Assembly (NCBI GenBank): GCA_014376445.1 | Contig: JACMRM010000265.1 | Coordinates: 1 to 49,244 of the forward strand | Reading direction: 5' to 3' | Length of the DNA: 49,244 bases | Source of the DNA: Bacteriovorax sp. | GTDB taxonomy: Bacteria > Bdellovibrionota > Bacteriovoracia > Bacteriovoracales > Bacteriovoracaceae | Part shown: piece by piece, positions 41,438 through 49,244 of the stretch | How positions within the stretch are numbered: the stretch's first letter is position 1 | How the letters are laid out: every line of letters begins with the position of its first letter | Notes under the pieces: generated by a model | Database searches by the model: none | Seen by the model: only the letters and a program-made list of their open reading frames with translations | Told to the model about the DNA's origin: nothing | Made by a program: the position numbers and the translations under genes

Positions 41438-43168
41438 ATGAAGACATTAAGTCTATTTATACTAACGTTGCTCGTGCTTTACAATCCTAAAGTACAGGCC
41501 CAATTCGCTAATAAAGCTGGTCAGGCAGACGTTATCCAGCTGCAGGACGCAGAGTACGAACTCGATCACAATATCATACTTAAAAAGAAGAACCCTTTAA
41601 AGGATGTTAACGACAATATGGAGTCCTATGTCCTGTTGTCTAAGTTATTTAAAGAGTACCAGCTCCACAATATTGCTTTATCGACGGCATTGCTGGAGAA
41701 ATTGAAAAACAACAAAACTTTCTCAGGTGATGATCTTTATTTAATCAAACGCACATTCGATGTTTTTTATAAAATGAATACTAAAATGATCGAGTTTGGA
41801 TCAGTTTATCAGTTTAAATCATCGACGATGTCTAAAACTTTCAGCAATCCGGAAAATAAACTTTCAATGGTCAAGGCCCACTTAATCTGGCTTTCTTCTA
41901 ACCTGATGGTTATGGACCAGATGATGGAGATGCACAAAATTCTTTATGCTACTGACGGCGGATTCAGAAGAATTTTCAAAAATAGCATTGAAGCTGCAAA
42001 AATTTCTGAAGAAGATAAAAGTATTTTAAAAGAGCTTACGAAACAGGTGGCAGAGGTTAAAGAAACCATTGAAGGCCAAAAATTTCTTCAACAGATTACG
42101 CTGGTGCGCTCAATTGAAGCAGATTTGAGAAAAGTACTGGTGAGCGCGCCGAATGCACTTATTGTTCTCGATGAGACAATCAGTAACAATATTTCAGAAC
42201 AAATCGCTCATGGTAAAACAAAATTTGATCTACCTGCATTTGGATTAACGGATGCGATCATCGGTATTTTTAATAAACTTACCAATTGGCTGAGCGGTGT
42301 ATTCGGAAATATTGCAGGAAATGTCCAATGGAGAAAAGGCTATTTATTTGATAACGGCCCTGCTCTAGATATTGCAAAAAACTCTCTTCGTCCGATGGAT
42401 ATTATTCTTGAAAAAAGTCCATTTGTGCTGACTGATAAAATTATTCCAGGACACTATGGTCACGTTGCAATTTATTTAGGAACGCGCGCTCAGCTTGAAG
42501 CGATCGGACAATGGAATCATCCGGACATCATTCCTTACCAGGATGATATTGAAGCAGGAAATACAATTTTAGAAGCTGTTCGCCCGGGTGTGCGACTGAA
42601 TTCTGTTGAAGCATTCATGAACATCGACGAGATGACAATTATTCACAAACTGGATGAAATGGATTCACCTGATGCCGTTGCAGAACAGATCAGACGCGGT
42701 ATAGATCAGATGGGCAAAGACTATGATTTTAATTTTGATATTTCGACACTCGATAAAATTGTCTGCTCGGAATTAATCTACATTGTTTTTGGAAATGTCA
42801 GCTGGCCAACACGTTATCGCGTGGGACGCCCGACAGTTACTCCGGACGATATTGCAGAGGTCTTGTTCTACAAGAATACTAAATTCAAAGTTCGTGACTA
42901 TTTAGTATCTACTGAGCGTCATAGAGTGGATCTGGCCACTGTTGGTGCACTTGCTGATATTTTTGAGTATGAATTACGCGCTGAAAACGGTGAAGTCATA
43001 AAAGATCCGAAAGATCCTACGAATAGCTTCTGGAAACAAGAGACAAAGTGCTATAATCTTGCAGACGGAAGCACCAAAATCAGCGACCGTGGATTTTCTA
43101 AAACATGCAAGACGACATACAAAGAATTTTATTATGAAGAACTTGGACACCAGCAAGCTTACAATTAA
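41438..43168 (+). CDS. Secreted YiiX-type (NlpC/P60-like) cysteine hydrolase
   Basis: This 576-aa exported protein has a signal peptide (1-22, ending V-Q-A), a long helical N-terminal region (about 25-285) and a permuted papain-like YiiX/DUF830 hydrolase domain (about 300-490). Catalytic candidates are His342 (G-H-Y-G-H-V-A-I) and Cys443 (I-V-C-S-E-L-I). Relatives cleave peptide or acyl bonds, often in cell-wall or lipid contexts; the substrate is unknown. The ATG has GGAG upstream. It is paralogous to the protein at 45921-47291. The 2-hydroxyacid dehydrogenase gene starts 35 bases before its end. Confidence 0.85.
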   Translation: MKTLSLFILTLLVLYNPKVQAQFANKAGQADVIQLQDAEYELDHNIILKKKNPLKDVNDNMESYVLLSKLFKEYQLHNIALSTALLEKLKNNKTFSGDDLYLIKRTFDVFYKMNTKMIEFGSVYQFKSSTMSKTFSNPENKLSMVKAHLIWLSSNLMVMDQMMEMHKILYATDGGFRRIFKNSIEAAKISEEDKSILKELTKQVAEVKETIEGQKFLQQITLVRSIEADLRKVLVSAPNALIVLDETISNNISEQIAHGKTKFDLPAFGLTDAIIGIFNKLTNWLSGVFGNIAGNVQWRKGYLFDNGPALDIAKNSLRPMDIILEKSPFVLTDKIIPGHYGHVAIYLGTRAQLEAIGQWNHPDIIPYQDDIEAGNTILEAVRPGVRLNSVEAFMNIDEMTIIHKLDEMDSPDAVAEQIRRGIDQMGKDYDFNFDISTLDKIVCSELIYIVFGNVSWPTRYRVGRPTVTPDDIAEVLFYKNTKFKVRDYLVSTERHRVDLATVGALADIFEYELRAENGEVIKDPKDPTNSFWKQETKCYNLADGSTKISDRGFSKTCKTTYKEFYYEELGHQQAYN

Positions 43169-44084
43169 AAGAACGAGTATATCGCCTTACTTCTCGCCCG
43201 AATTTAATCAGAAAGAAATTGAAACATTATATCCTTACGTCGACATGCTCCCATCGGGATCTGTCGACGTTACGGACATGCTCATAACCAACACACATAC
43301 TAATTTTAATCTTCTAAGTTTTGAACAGATTGAAAAATTAAAACTTATCATTCATCCGAACTCAGGCTATGACAATATTCCGATAGATTTTGTAAAAGGA
43401 TCAAAAGCTCCGATCATCATCGGCAGCACGATCCGTGCGCAGGCGGTCTCACAATACATCATGAGCGCGCTTCTCAATCACTTCTCGCCTATTCCATCCA
43501 GCAATCAATGGGATTGGGACAGAAAATGGCCGAGACGTTTACTAACGGATTTAAAAGTAGTGATGCTTGGTTACGGACATATTGGAAAAATTTTAAATGC
43601 GGCTTTAACTCCGTTAGTGAAAGAGCTAGTGATCTACGATCCGTTTGAAAATAAAACCCAGCTGGATCACAAACAAGCTGATGTTGTAATTCTCGCGTGT
43701 GGATTGAATTCGAAAAATCGTCACATAATCGATAAGAATTTTTTGAATGCAGTTAAAGAAAATATACTTGTGATCAATGCTGCCCGCGGTGAGTTAGTGA
43801 AGACGGCCGACTTGATAAATTTTCTTATGGCCAATGATGAGGCGTATGCAGTTTTAGATGTCTTTGAAAAAGAACCAAATGATTTTTCAGACTTCAGGCA
43901 TTTAAAAAATGTGAGACTTACATCTCACATCGCCGGTGTTTTTAAAAATATAGATACACTTACACTGGAGTTTGAACTTGAAGTCATCAGGGATTTTTCT
44001 TCGATGACTGAATTCGATTTCAAAAATAAATACCAGAAAATGATTCTGCAAAATAAACTCAGACCAGAAATAGGATTAATATGA
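43134..44084 (+). CDS. D-2-hydroxyacid dehydrogenase family protein
   Basis: This 316-aa NAD(P)-dependent oxidoreductase has the Rossmann motif G-Y-G-H-I-G (near 140) and the catalytic set of the family: Arg in N-A-A-R-G, Glu in D-V-F-E-K-E-P, and His in S-H-I-A-G. The frame extends to 43059 within the upstream gene, but ATG 43134 gives the normal length while overlapping the YiiX gene by 35 bases. The substrate (glycerate, lactate or similar) is not deducible. The stop overlaps the ureohydrolase start (ATGA), so the two are coupled. Confidence 0.86.
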   Translation: MKNLDTSKLTIKRTSISPYFSPEFNQKEIETLYPYVDMLPSGSVDVTDMLITNTHTNFNLLSFEQIEKLKLIIHPNSGYDNIPIDFVKGSKAPIIIGSTIRAQAVSQYIMSALLNHFSPIPSSNQWDWDRKWPRRLLTDLKVVMLGYGHIGKILNAALTPLVKELVIYDPFENKTQLDHKQADVVILACGLNSKNRHIIDKNFLNAVKENILVINAARGELVKTADLINFLMANDEAYAVLDVFEKEPNDFSDFRHLKNVRLTSHIAGVFKNIDTLTLEFELEVIRDFSSMTEFDFKNKYQKMILQNKLRPEIGLI

Positions 44085-45205
44085 CTGCACAATCGCGCCA
44101 GGAATTTATTTCCAAAATGAAGCATTACCTTACGCCTCCCGGTGAGGGAGTTTTCACTGTGCATACGGCAGCTGATAAAAGAATCAATCTCCAGAAAAAG
44201 ATCTTCGGTGCTGATGCCATAAAAGAAAATAGAGTTCGTGAAATCTGGGAACAGAGTTTAGAGAAAACTCTTCCATTGTCAAAATGTGTGATCTTCGGAA
44301 TTCCATCGGACTGCGGTGGTGGTATCCAAAGAGGAGCCAACTGGGGGCCTCTGTTTCTTCGTGAAACTTTAATTAATTCCAGAGATGAGCTGAATGCCTA
44401 CGATGTCGGTGATGTGAGAACAATACCGCATCTTTTGCACGATAAATATTTAAATGATGAAACGATTTCAAAATGCAGACTGGCACTTTATAAAAACGAA
44501 AAAATTGCCTTGCCCGTCTCTCCTTTGTCGATTGCCTATGATTTTGCAAAAGGTTTTCACGAACAATATCCTGCAAAATCTATTTTCATGATCGGCGGAG
44601 ATCACTCTGTAAGTTATCCGATGGTGCGCGCTTATCTTGAAGCAAAAAAAGCTCAGGGTAAAAAAGTGGCACTTGTTCACTTTGATGCTCATACTGATTT
44701 ATCGGAAGAGCGTCTGGGAATTGATATTTGCTTCGGAACGTGGACTTCACAAATTATGCCGTTTCTTGAAACACCCAAGCATCTCGTTCAGATTGGAATC
44801 CGTTCGAGCGGCCAGGAGCGCGCTTATTGGGAAAAGAAATTCGGCCACACACAAATCTGGGCAAAAGATCTTTTCGACCGCGGAGCAAATGCTATCGCTG
44901 ACGATGTTGTTACTGAGTTAAAAAAATTAAATGTTGAAGAAATTTATATCAGCTTTGATATCGATGCTCTCGATATTGAATACGCCGGTGCAACAGGAAC
45001 TCCTGAGGCGGGAGGACTGAGCCCGCACGAACCAATGCTCATCATGCAGGCGCTTTTTGAAAACTTCAGAATCGGCGGAGCTGATATGGTGGAGATTGCG
45101 CCTCAGGTAAAGTCGGCCGCTGTAAAACAAATAGAGCCGGAAACAACTTTAATGGTTGCTGCTTCTCTTTCAACATTTTTAATCCAGGCCATGGGTAGCA
45201 AATAA
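44081..45205 (+). CDS. Arginase/agmatinase-family ureohydrolase
   Basis: This manganese-dependent hydrolase has 374 aa, somewhat longer than arginase (about 300) through an N-terminal extension. Metal ligands are visible in I-G-G-D-H-S, H-F-D-A-H-T-D and S-F-D-I-D-A-L-D, and the substrate loop reads G-T-P-E-A-G-G-L-S. Family members split arginine, agmatine, formiminoglutamate or guanidino acids to urea or formamide. The usual A-P-G-T-G loop is changed to A-G-A-T-G, so the substrate is open. It is translated between the dehydrogenase (ATGA overlap) and aat (next base). Confidence 0.86.
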   Translation: MTAQSRQEFISKMKHYLTPPGEGVFTVHTAADKRINLQKKIFGADAIKENRVREIWEQSLEKTLPLSKCVIFGIPSDCGGGIQRGANWGPLFLRETLINSRDELNAYDVGDVRTIPHLLHDKYLNDETISKCRLALYKNEKIALPVSPLSIAYDFAKGFHEQYPAKSIFMIGGDHSVSYPMVRAYLEAKKAQGKKVALVHFDAHTDLSEERLGIDICFGTWTSQIMPFLETPKHLVQIGIRSSGQERAYWEKKFGHTQIWAKDLFDRGANAIADDVVTELKKLNVEEIYISFDIDALDIEYAGATGTPEAGGLSPHEPMLIMQALFENFRIGGADMVEIAPQVKSAAVKQIEPETTLMVAASLSTFLIQAMGSK

Positions 45206-45850
45206 ATGGCGATTGCGGATTTTCCACCAGTAAACTCAGCTGATGAACACGGACTTCTCGCTCTGGGTGGTGATCTGGATGTGAACTCGCTTTTGCTCGC
45301 CTACTCACGCGGAATTTTTCCGTGGCCTATTTCAGATGAATACCCTCTTGCATGGTTTTCGCCAGACCCACGCGGAATTTTAGTTTTTGAAAAACTTCAT
45401 ATTTCAAAAAGCCTTAAAAAATTTCTCAAGATCAATCCTTACGAAATTAAATTCAATACCAATTTCGAGCAGGTTATTATGAACTGTGCGATGGTGGCCC
45501 GCTCAGATAATCAGGGAACGTGGATCACCCAGGATATTATCGACAGCTATATCAGGCTTCACAAAGAAGGTTATGCTTATTCTGTTGAGACCTATTTGGA
45601 AGGCCGTCTGGTGGGCGGCGTATACGGTGTTTGCATCAACCGCTTTTATTCGGGCGAGTCTATGTTTCATAAGGCCGACAATGCTTCTAAAGTCGCGCTC
45701 ATTGCCCTTTTATACTCTCTTAATCAACAGAATATCGGCTGGCTCGACACCCAGATGGTCACTCCGGTGGTCGAAAGCCTTGGCGGAATAGAAATCCCTC
45801 GCGAGATCTATCTTAAGATGCTGGAAGTGGCGATCAAAAGACCTGTCTAA
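45206..45850 (+). CDS. aat: Leucyl/phenylalanyl-tRNA-protein transferase
   Basis: This enzyme attaches Leu or Phe from tRNA to the N-terminus of proteins that begin with Lys or Arg, marking them for ClpAPS degradation. The 214-aa protein has the family core F-P-P, G-L-L-A-L-G-G-D-L, A-Y-S-R-G-I-F-P-W, W-F-S-P-D-P-R, and W-I-T-x-D-I-I. The length is normal. It starts at the base after the ureohydrolase stop. Identification is firm. Confidence 0.95.
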   Translation: MAIADFPPVNSADEHGLLALGGDLDVNSLLLAYSRGIFPWPISDEYPLAWFSPDPRGILVFEKLHISKSLKKFLKINPYEIKFNTNFEQVIMNCAMVARSDNQGTWITQDIIDSYIRLHKEGYAYSVETYLEGRLVGGVYGVCINRFYSGESMFHKADNASKVALIALLYSLNQQNIGWLDTQMVTPVVESLGGIEIPREIYLKMLEVAIKRPV

Positions 45851-45920
45851 TCTTTAAACACCCCCTGGAAAAATATTCAAAAACACTCTCCAATACACCT
45901 AAATCTAATATTATGAGGGA

Positions 45921-47291
45921 ATGAAAATATCAATTTTAGCTCTATTTTTAATGCTCTTGAGCATTAACTCGAACACTCTCCACGCAGGAGATGTATGTTC
46001 TGAATCACTTTCCGCACACATTCAGGAAATTGATTCTTCGGAGAGTTTTTTAAAAACTCTTGCCGAGCATGCAAAAGATATTTCGCCTTTTGAAATCATT
46101 CAAATGCAAAAGACGATGACAAAAAGATATAAGAGTTTAAAAAACTTTCTCTCAGCTTATAACAATGAGAAGGCCAATTGTGCTCCAAAAATTCTTTCGA
46201 CTGCTGTCGCAATTTACGATTATTCAAAGGTTGGAAAAAGTATTTTAGCTAATACTGTTTTAAGAAGAGTTTTTCTGGGTTTCGTTAAATATCCTCTTTA
46301 TGAATTAACCGATTATATCTACAACTACAGAAAATACACTTCAAATGAACTGATGAATCAGGTAACAGCAGAAATCGACGCTTCTAAAGTTGTTCTTCCT
46401 GAAGGTGTAGAATTTCACACTACCGATAAAGACTACGATCCCAATCTTTACGCTCTTTCAGATAAGGCCATCGGTGGAACAACTACACTGTTTGCCAGTG
46501 CTGCAAAAATATGGGGATTCATTTCTGACCATGTTAAGTGGAGAGAAGGAAGAATCAGAGATAATTCAGAAGCGACAAAAATTCTTCGTGAAAATTTTAG
46601 ACCGCTTGATTTAGTTTATGAAAAAAGAGAGTTCAGACTTTCAAATTATACTATTCCGGGGCATTTCGGACACGTCGGAGTATGGCTTGGAACAAAAGAT
46701 GAATTAGTGGCGCTTGGAATCTGGGATAAAGAATATTTTGCTCCGTTCAGATCATTTGTAGAGGCCGGAAAAAACATTATTGAGATTAGAAAAGAAGGTC
46801 TTGGCTTCCAGAGCATTGATACATTCATTAACCTTGATGAAATCGCTGTTACAAGAATAAAAGGTATAGCTCTTCGTGCAGACGAGGTTTACGAAGGACT
46901 CAGTGAGCAGATCGGAAAACGTTACGACTATAAATTTGATGCGAGAACTGCTGATAAAATTACATGCGCAGAATTGATTGCCTTTTCTTATGGTGATATC
47001 AAATGGCCGCAGACTAAAACTCTTTTCCAAATCAGTCTTCGTCCGGATGACCTTGCAGTACTGACTTTAGATAAATCTTCACCTGCTGAATTTGTTTTAT
47101 ACTTCGAAGGCATCAAGAAAAAAGACGGCGGCGGATTCGAAAGCAAAAACTTTGAAGAATGGTCTAAACTTTTTAAAACTAAAGATCATTTATCTGAAGA
47201 AGAAATAAAACTCGTGGCTGAAAAGAAAGTGAAAGAACAACGCGAAAGAGACGAGAGAAATGAGTTTCAGAAGATGTATAGTGGGGCCTAA
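45921..47291 (+). CDS. Second secreted YiiX-type cysteine hydrolase (paralogue)
   Basis: This 456-aa exported protein has a signal peptide (1-22, ending L-H-A), a helical N-terminal region (about 25-200) and a hydrolase domain with His251 (G-H-F-G-H-V-G-V) and Cys349 (I-T-C-A-E-L-I). It shares the same order of motifs with the 41438-43168 protein, including R-P-x-D-h and the x-I-P-G-H-x-G-H pattern, and is about 120 residues shorter. The C-terminal 60 residues are very charged (K-E-Q-R-E-R-D). GAGGGA immediately precedes the ATG. Confidence 0.85.
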   Translation: MKISILALFLMLLSINSNTLHAGDVCSESLSAHIQEIDSSESFLKTLAEHAKDISPFEIIQMQKTMTKRYKSLKNFLSAYNNEKANCAPKILSTAVAIYDYSKVGKSILANTVLRRVFLGFVKYPLYELTDYIYNYRKYTSNELMNQVTAEIDASKVVLPEGVEFHTTDKDYDPNLYALSDKAIGGTTTLFASAAKIWGFISDHVKWREGRIRDNSEATKILRENFRPLDLVYEKREFRLSNYTIPGHFGHVGVWLGTKDELVALGIWDKEYFAPFRSFVEAGKNIIEIRKEGLGFQSIDTFINLDEIAVTRIKGIALRADEVYEGLSEQIGKRYDYKFDARTADKITCAELIAFSYGDIKWPQTKTLFQISLRPDDLAVLTLDKSSPAEFVLYFEGIKKKDGGGFESKNFEEWSKLFKTKDHLSEEEIKLVAEKKVKEQRERDERNEFQKMYSGA

Positions 47292-47333
47292 TGGAAAGGT
47301 TCCTGGAAAAGTTCCAGCAGACTTGCGGTAGCA

Positions 47334-47359
47334 ATGGAGCGTTAATAATTACGCTCCAT
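47334..47359. terminator. Hairpin between convergent genes
   Basis: Arms of 9 bp (atggagcgt / acgctccat) with an 8-base loop lie after the YiiX paralogue and before nuoI. T-runs are poor on both strands, so this is a possible terminator only. A second small hairpin (ctggaa/ttccag) lies at 47303-47317. Confidence 0.45.
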
Positions 47360-47378
47360 CAAATGAATACAAATAAAC

Positions 47379-47903
47379 CTATAAACGAAGCTTCAATCTA
47401 TCTTTATCATCAACAGTAGAAACAATCCCACGTCCACCGTTAAGAGACTTTCTAAACGCCAGCTCATGGTGATCCGCAACCCACTCCTGCTCAGCATGCC
47501 CCGACATTTCATACTCACCAGAAAGACGAATAGCATCTACAGGACAGGCCTCTTCACAAAATCCACAGAACACACAACGAAGCATTTCGATTTCAAAAGA
47601 GACCGGTGCTTTTTCAACCTCATTATCCGAATCATCAGCGGCCACAATGTGAATACACTGAGCAGGACAATAAGTTGAACAAAGCATGCAAGATGTGCAT
47701 CTTAATGTTCCATCTTCTTTAACAGTAAGAATATGCTTTCCTTTAAATCTATCAGAGTAGAAATACTTCTCTTCAGGATAATTCAAAGTCATACGGTCAT
47801 GTCTGAACAAGTTACTTAACAAGTTCATCATCGTGATTTTTAAACCAAGATATAAACCTTTTAAAAAACCATGTTGTTTGTATAGATCAGCTTTTAAAAT
47901 CAT
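47379..47903 (-). CDS. nuoI: NADH-quinone oxidoreductase subunit I
   Basis: This peripheral-arm subunit of respiratory Complex I carries two [4Fe-4S] clusters that pass electrons towards quinone. The 174-aa protein has two ferredoxin motifs, C-x2-C-x2-C-x3-C-P (C-T-S-C-M-L-C) and C-x2-C-x2-C-x3-C-P (C-V-F-C-G-F-C). ATG 47903 overlaps the nuoG stop (ATGA); a TTG at 47915 is less likely. It lies directly after nuoG on the same strand, without the usual nuoH between them. Confidence 0.93.
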   Translation of the reverse strand: MILKADLYKQHGFLKGLYLGLKITMMNLLSNLFRHDRMTLNYPEEKYFYSDRFKGKHILTVKEDGTLRCTSCMLCSTYCPAQCIHIVAADDSDNEVEKAPVSFEIEMLRCVFCGFCEEACPVDAIRLSGEYEMSGHAEQEWVADHHELAFRKSLNGGRGIVSTVDDKDRLKLRL

Positions 47904-49244
47904 GCGTTCACCCAATTTCCATAATAGCTAATGTCTTTTGTTGTTTCACCGTAGCTTAATCCAGCATTCAATTTTCTGATGTCGCCTTTGAAGTTCACAA
48001 TGTCGCCTTCTTTTTCAAGAAAGCTTGGAACCGGAAGAAGATAATTGAAAACTTTCATGCTCGATAAAGTTTCACCTGGAGTTAAAGCGATACGAGTTCC
48101 AGCTTTTTCGATTTTAGTAAGAAGTGTATTGAAGTGATCTTCATTATAAAGAATTTCAGGAACAACAACGTACACGATATCAGATGAGCTGATTCCATTT
48201 AATAATTTATCTAAAGCAGCAGGAGTTGAATCTATTCCTGCCTTCTTGAAAGCATGTTCTGCTCCACGAAGGTTAGCATTCTTCTCACCACGTTTTAGAA
48301 TCCCATCGAAGTCCGCTCCAAGTTTTGGAAGTGTGTATAAGGCCACTTCTGCTTTTGAGCCAACTTCATGGAAGAATTTTTCATACTCTTGATTTGTAAG
48401 CGATGTTGAAAGGATGAATTTTGCTTTTTTCCCTCTAACTTTTTCGATAATGTTTAATTCATCTGCAGGAACGAATAATCCGTTCATGTTTTCAGAAGCG
48501 TTTTGAAGTCTTGTCGGGCTCGAAACATGCTTGTAGATATAACGGCCGTCATCACACATCCAGTGACCGTTGACAGTTTCATCAAAAACTGGCTTCACTC
48601 TATATGAACCGTTTTTGTTCTGAGAAACTTTAACAGAGCATCCAGTTTCGCATCCGATACATGTAGTGAAAACTTCTTCAAGGAACCAAACACGCTGCTT
48701 AAATCTGAAATCTTTTGAAGTTAAGGCTCCAACAGGACAGATATCAACTAGGTTTTGGGCGTAATCATTTTTTAATTTTTCGTTAACCGTGATTTCTGCA
48801 TGATCTCCTCGATTTAAAATTCCAAGCTCATTCGTCTTCGTCACTTCTTCAGTAAAACGAGTACAACGAGAGCAAAGAATACATCTTTCAGCATCGAGCA
48901 TAACGTTCTTGCCGATGTCCTGTACTTTTACTTTATGAACTTTCTTGTCGATCATTTGCGAATCGTACTGCCCGTGCTTCATATAATAGTCCTGAAGACC
49001 GCACTCGCCCGCCTGGTCACAAACCGGGCAATCAAGAGGGTGATTCAGTAGGTGGAACTGAAGTGTGTTTTCAACAGCAGCTTTAATTTTTGGAGTGTCG
49101 TTACGAACATCCATTCCTTCGCCACAAGTTGCATTACACGCCGGGAACGGACGAGGTACACCGTCTTGTTCAACCATACACATTCTGCAAACACCTGCGA
49201 TTGATAATCCAGCATGGTAGCAGTAATGAGCTACTTCCTGGCCA
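47900..49244 (-). CDS. nuoG: NADH-quinone oxidoreductase subunit G, 5' end cut by the window
   Basis: The frame is open to the right edge of the window; an ATG at 49183 is internal. The edge residues (H-Y-C-Y-H, then G-V-C-R-M-C) belong to the [2Fe-2S] domain, so only about 40 N-terminal residues are missing. Then follow the H-x3-C-x2-C (H-P-L-D-C-P-V-C) and C-x2-C-x2-C (C-I-L-C-S-R-C) [4Fe-4S] motifs and a third, C-I-G-C-E-T-G-C, of the molybdopterin-like domain. The visible part is about 447 aa, so the whole protein is near 490, far short of the 700-900 of E. coli-type NuoG; the large C-terminal domain is reduced. Confidence 0.92.
   Translation of the reverse strand, partial: GQEVAHYCYHAGLSIAGVCRMCMVEQDGVPRPFPACNATCGEGMDVRNDTPKIKAAVENTLQFHLLNHPLDCPVCDQAGECGLQDYYMKHGQYDSQMIDKKVHKVKVQDIGKNVMLDAERCILCSRCTRFTEEVTKTNELGILNRGDHAEITVNEKLKNDYAQNLVDICPVGALTSKDFRFKQRVWFLEEVFTTCIGCETGCSVKVSQNKNGSYRVKPVFDETVNGHWMCDDGRYIYKHVSSPTRLQNASENMNGLFVPADELNIIEKVRGKKAKFILSTSLTNQEYEKFFHEVGSKAEVALYTLPKLGADFDGILKRGEKNANLRGAEHAFKKAGIDSTPAALDKLLNGISSSDIVYVVVPEILYNEDHFNTLLTKIEKAGTRIALTPGETLSSMKVFNYLLPVPSFLEKEGDIVNFKGDIRKLNAGLSYGETTKDISYYGNWVNA

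Noticed and set aside
1-49244. tRNA, rRNA, CRISPR arrays, prophage genes, intact insertion sequences
   Set aside because: None seen; no repeated spacers, no CCA-ended cloverleaf candidates recognised, and the only transposase-like frame is a truncated fragment.

Overview
The window is about 49 kb of AT-rich Gram-negative chromosomal DNA. Genes are tightly packed, with many TGATG/TAATG stop-start overlaps and some GTG or TTG starts. LPS heptose synthesis (HldD), a TAT exporter (TatC), a Complex I fragment, FliL-like and FliG-like proteins, a bactofilin, an L,D-transpeptidase and many secreted or lipoprotein genes of unknown function together suggest a Bdellovibrionota-type bacterium (Bacteriovorax/Peredibacter relatives). 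This is an inference from gene content; there is no rRNA in the window to settle it. I saw no tRNA, rRNA, CRISPR array, intact IS or prophage.

Layout. 1-4.5 kb: end of an unknown gene, a DTW-domain tRNA modification enzyme, a TAT-exported HiPIP, ApaG, and a polar amino-acid ABC importer (binding protein, permease, ATPase) whose Shine-Dalgarno lies in a 12-bp inverted repeat. 4.5-9.1 kb: a secreted unknown protein, a frameshifted small gene, and a leftward EamA transporter / UDP-glucuronate decarboxylase / glycosyltransferase operon. 9.2-15.1 kb: glutamine-dependent NAD synthetase, a lysine-rich H1-like protein, then a leftward operon of an acidic coiled-coil protein, a GGDEF cyclase and a metallophosphoesterase. 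15.3-17.6 kb: L,D-transpeptidase, membrane coiled-coil protein and bactofilin, which looks like a cell-wall-shaping cassette.

17.6-31.3 kb: a complementary pair of M16 peptidase subunits, an MBL hydrolase, a damaged membrane gene cluster, alanine dehydrogenase, a FliL-like protein, an unlisted 55-aa protein, a catalytically dead rhomboid, methylmalonyl-CoA epimerase, a cysteine-rich lipoprotein, a half-length asparaginase and HtpG. 31.4-36.4 kb: a transposase remnant, a lipoprotein with an ADP-ribosyltransferase-like R-S-ExE pattern, a secreted CYTH-like protein, a DksA/TraR zinc-finger protein, and a 605-bp stretch without an intact gene that holds repeats and a gene relic.

36.4-49.2 kb: a solitary FliG-C-like protein, a tatC / membrane protein / hldD operon, a NifU-like 2Fe-2S protein with methionine aminopeptidase, then two paralogous secreted YiiX-type cysteine hydrolases flanking a 2-hydroxyacid dehydrogenase, a ureohydrolase and Aat. 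The window ends in a leftward nuoG-nuoI pair (nuoG cut by the edge). The strongest candidates for new biology are the LDT-bactofilin cassette, the ART-like lipoprotein, the paired YiiX hydrolases and the SD-masking hairpin.
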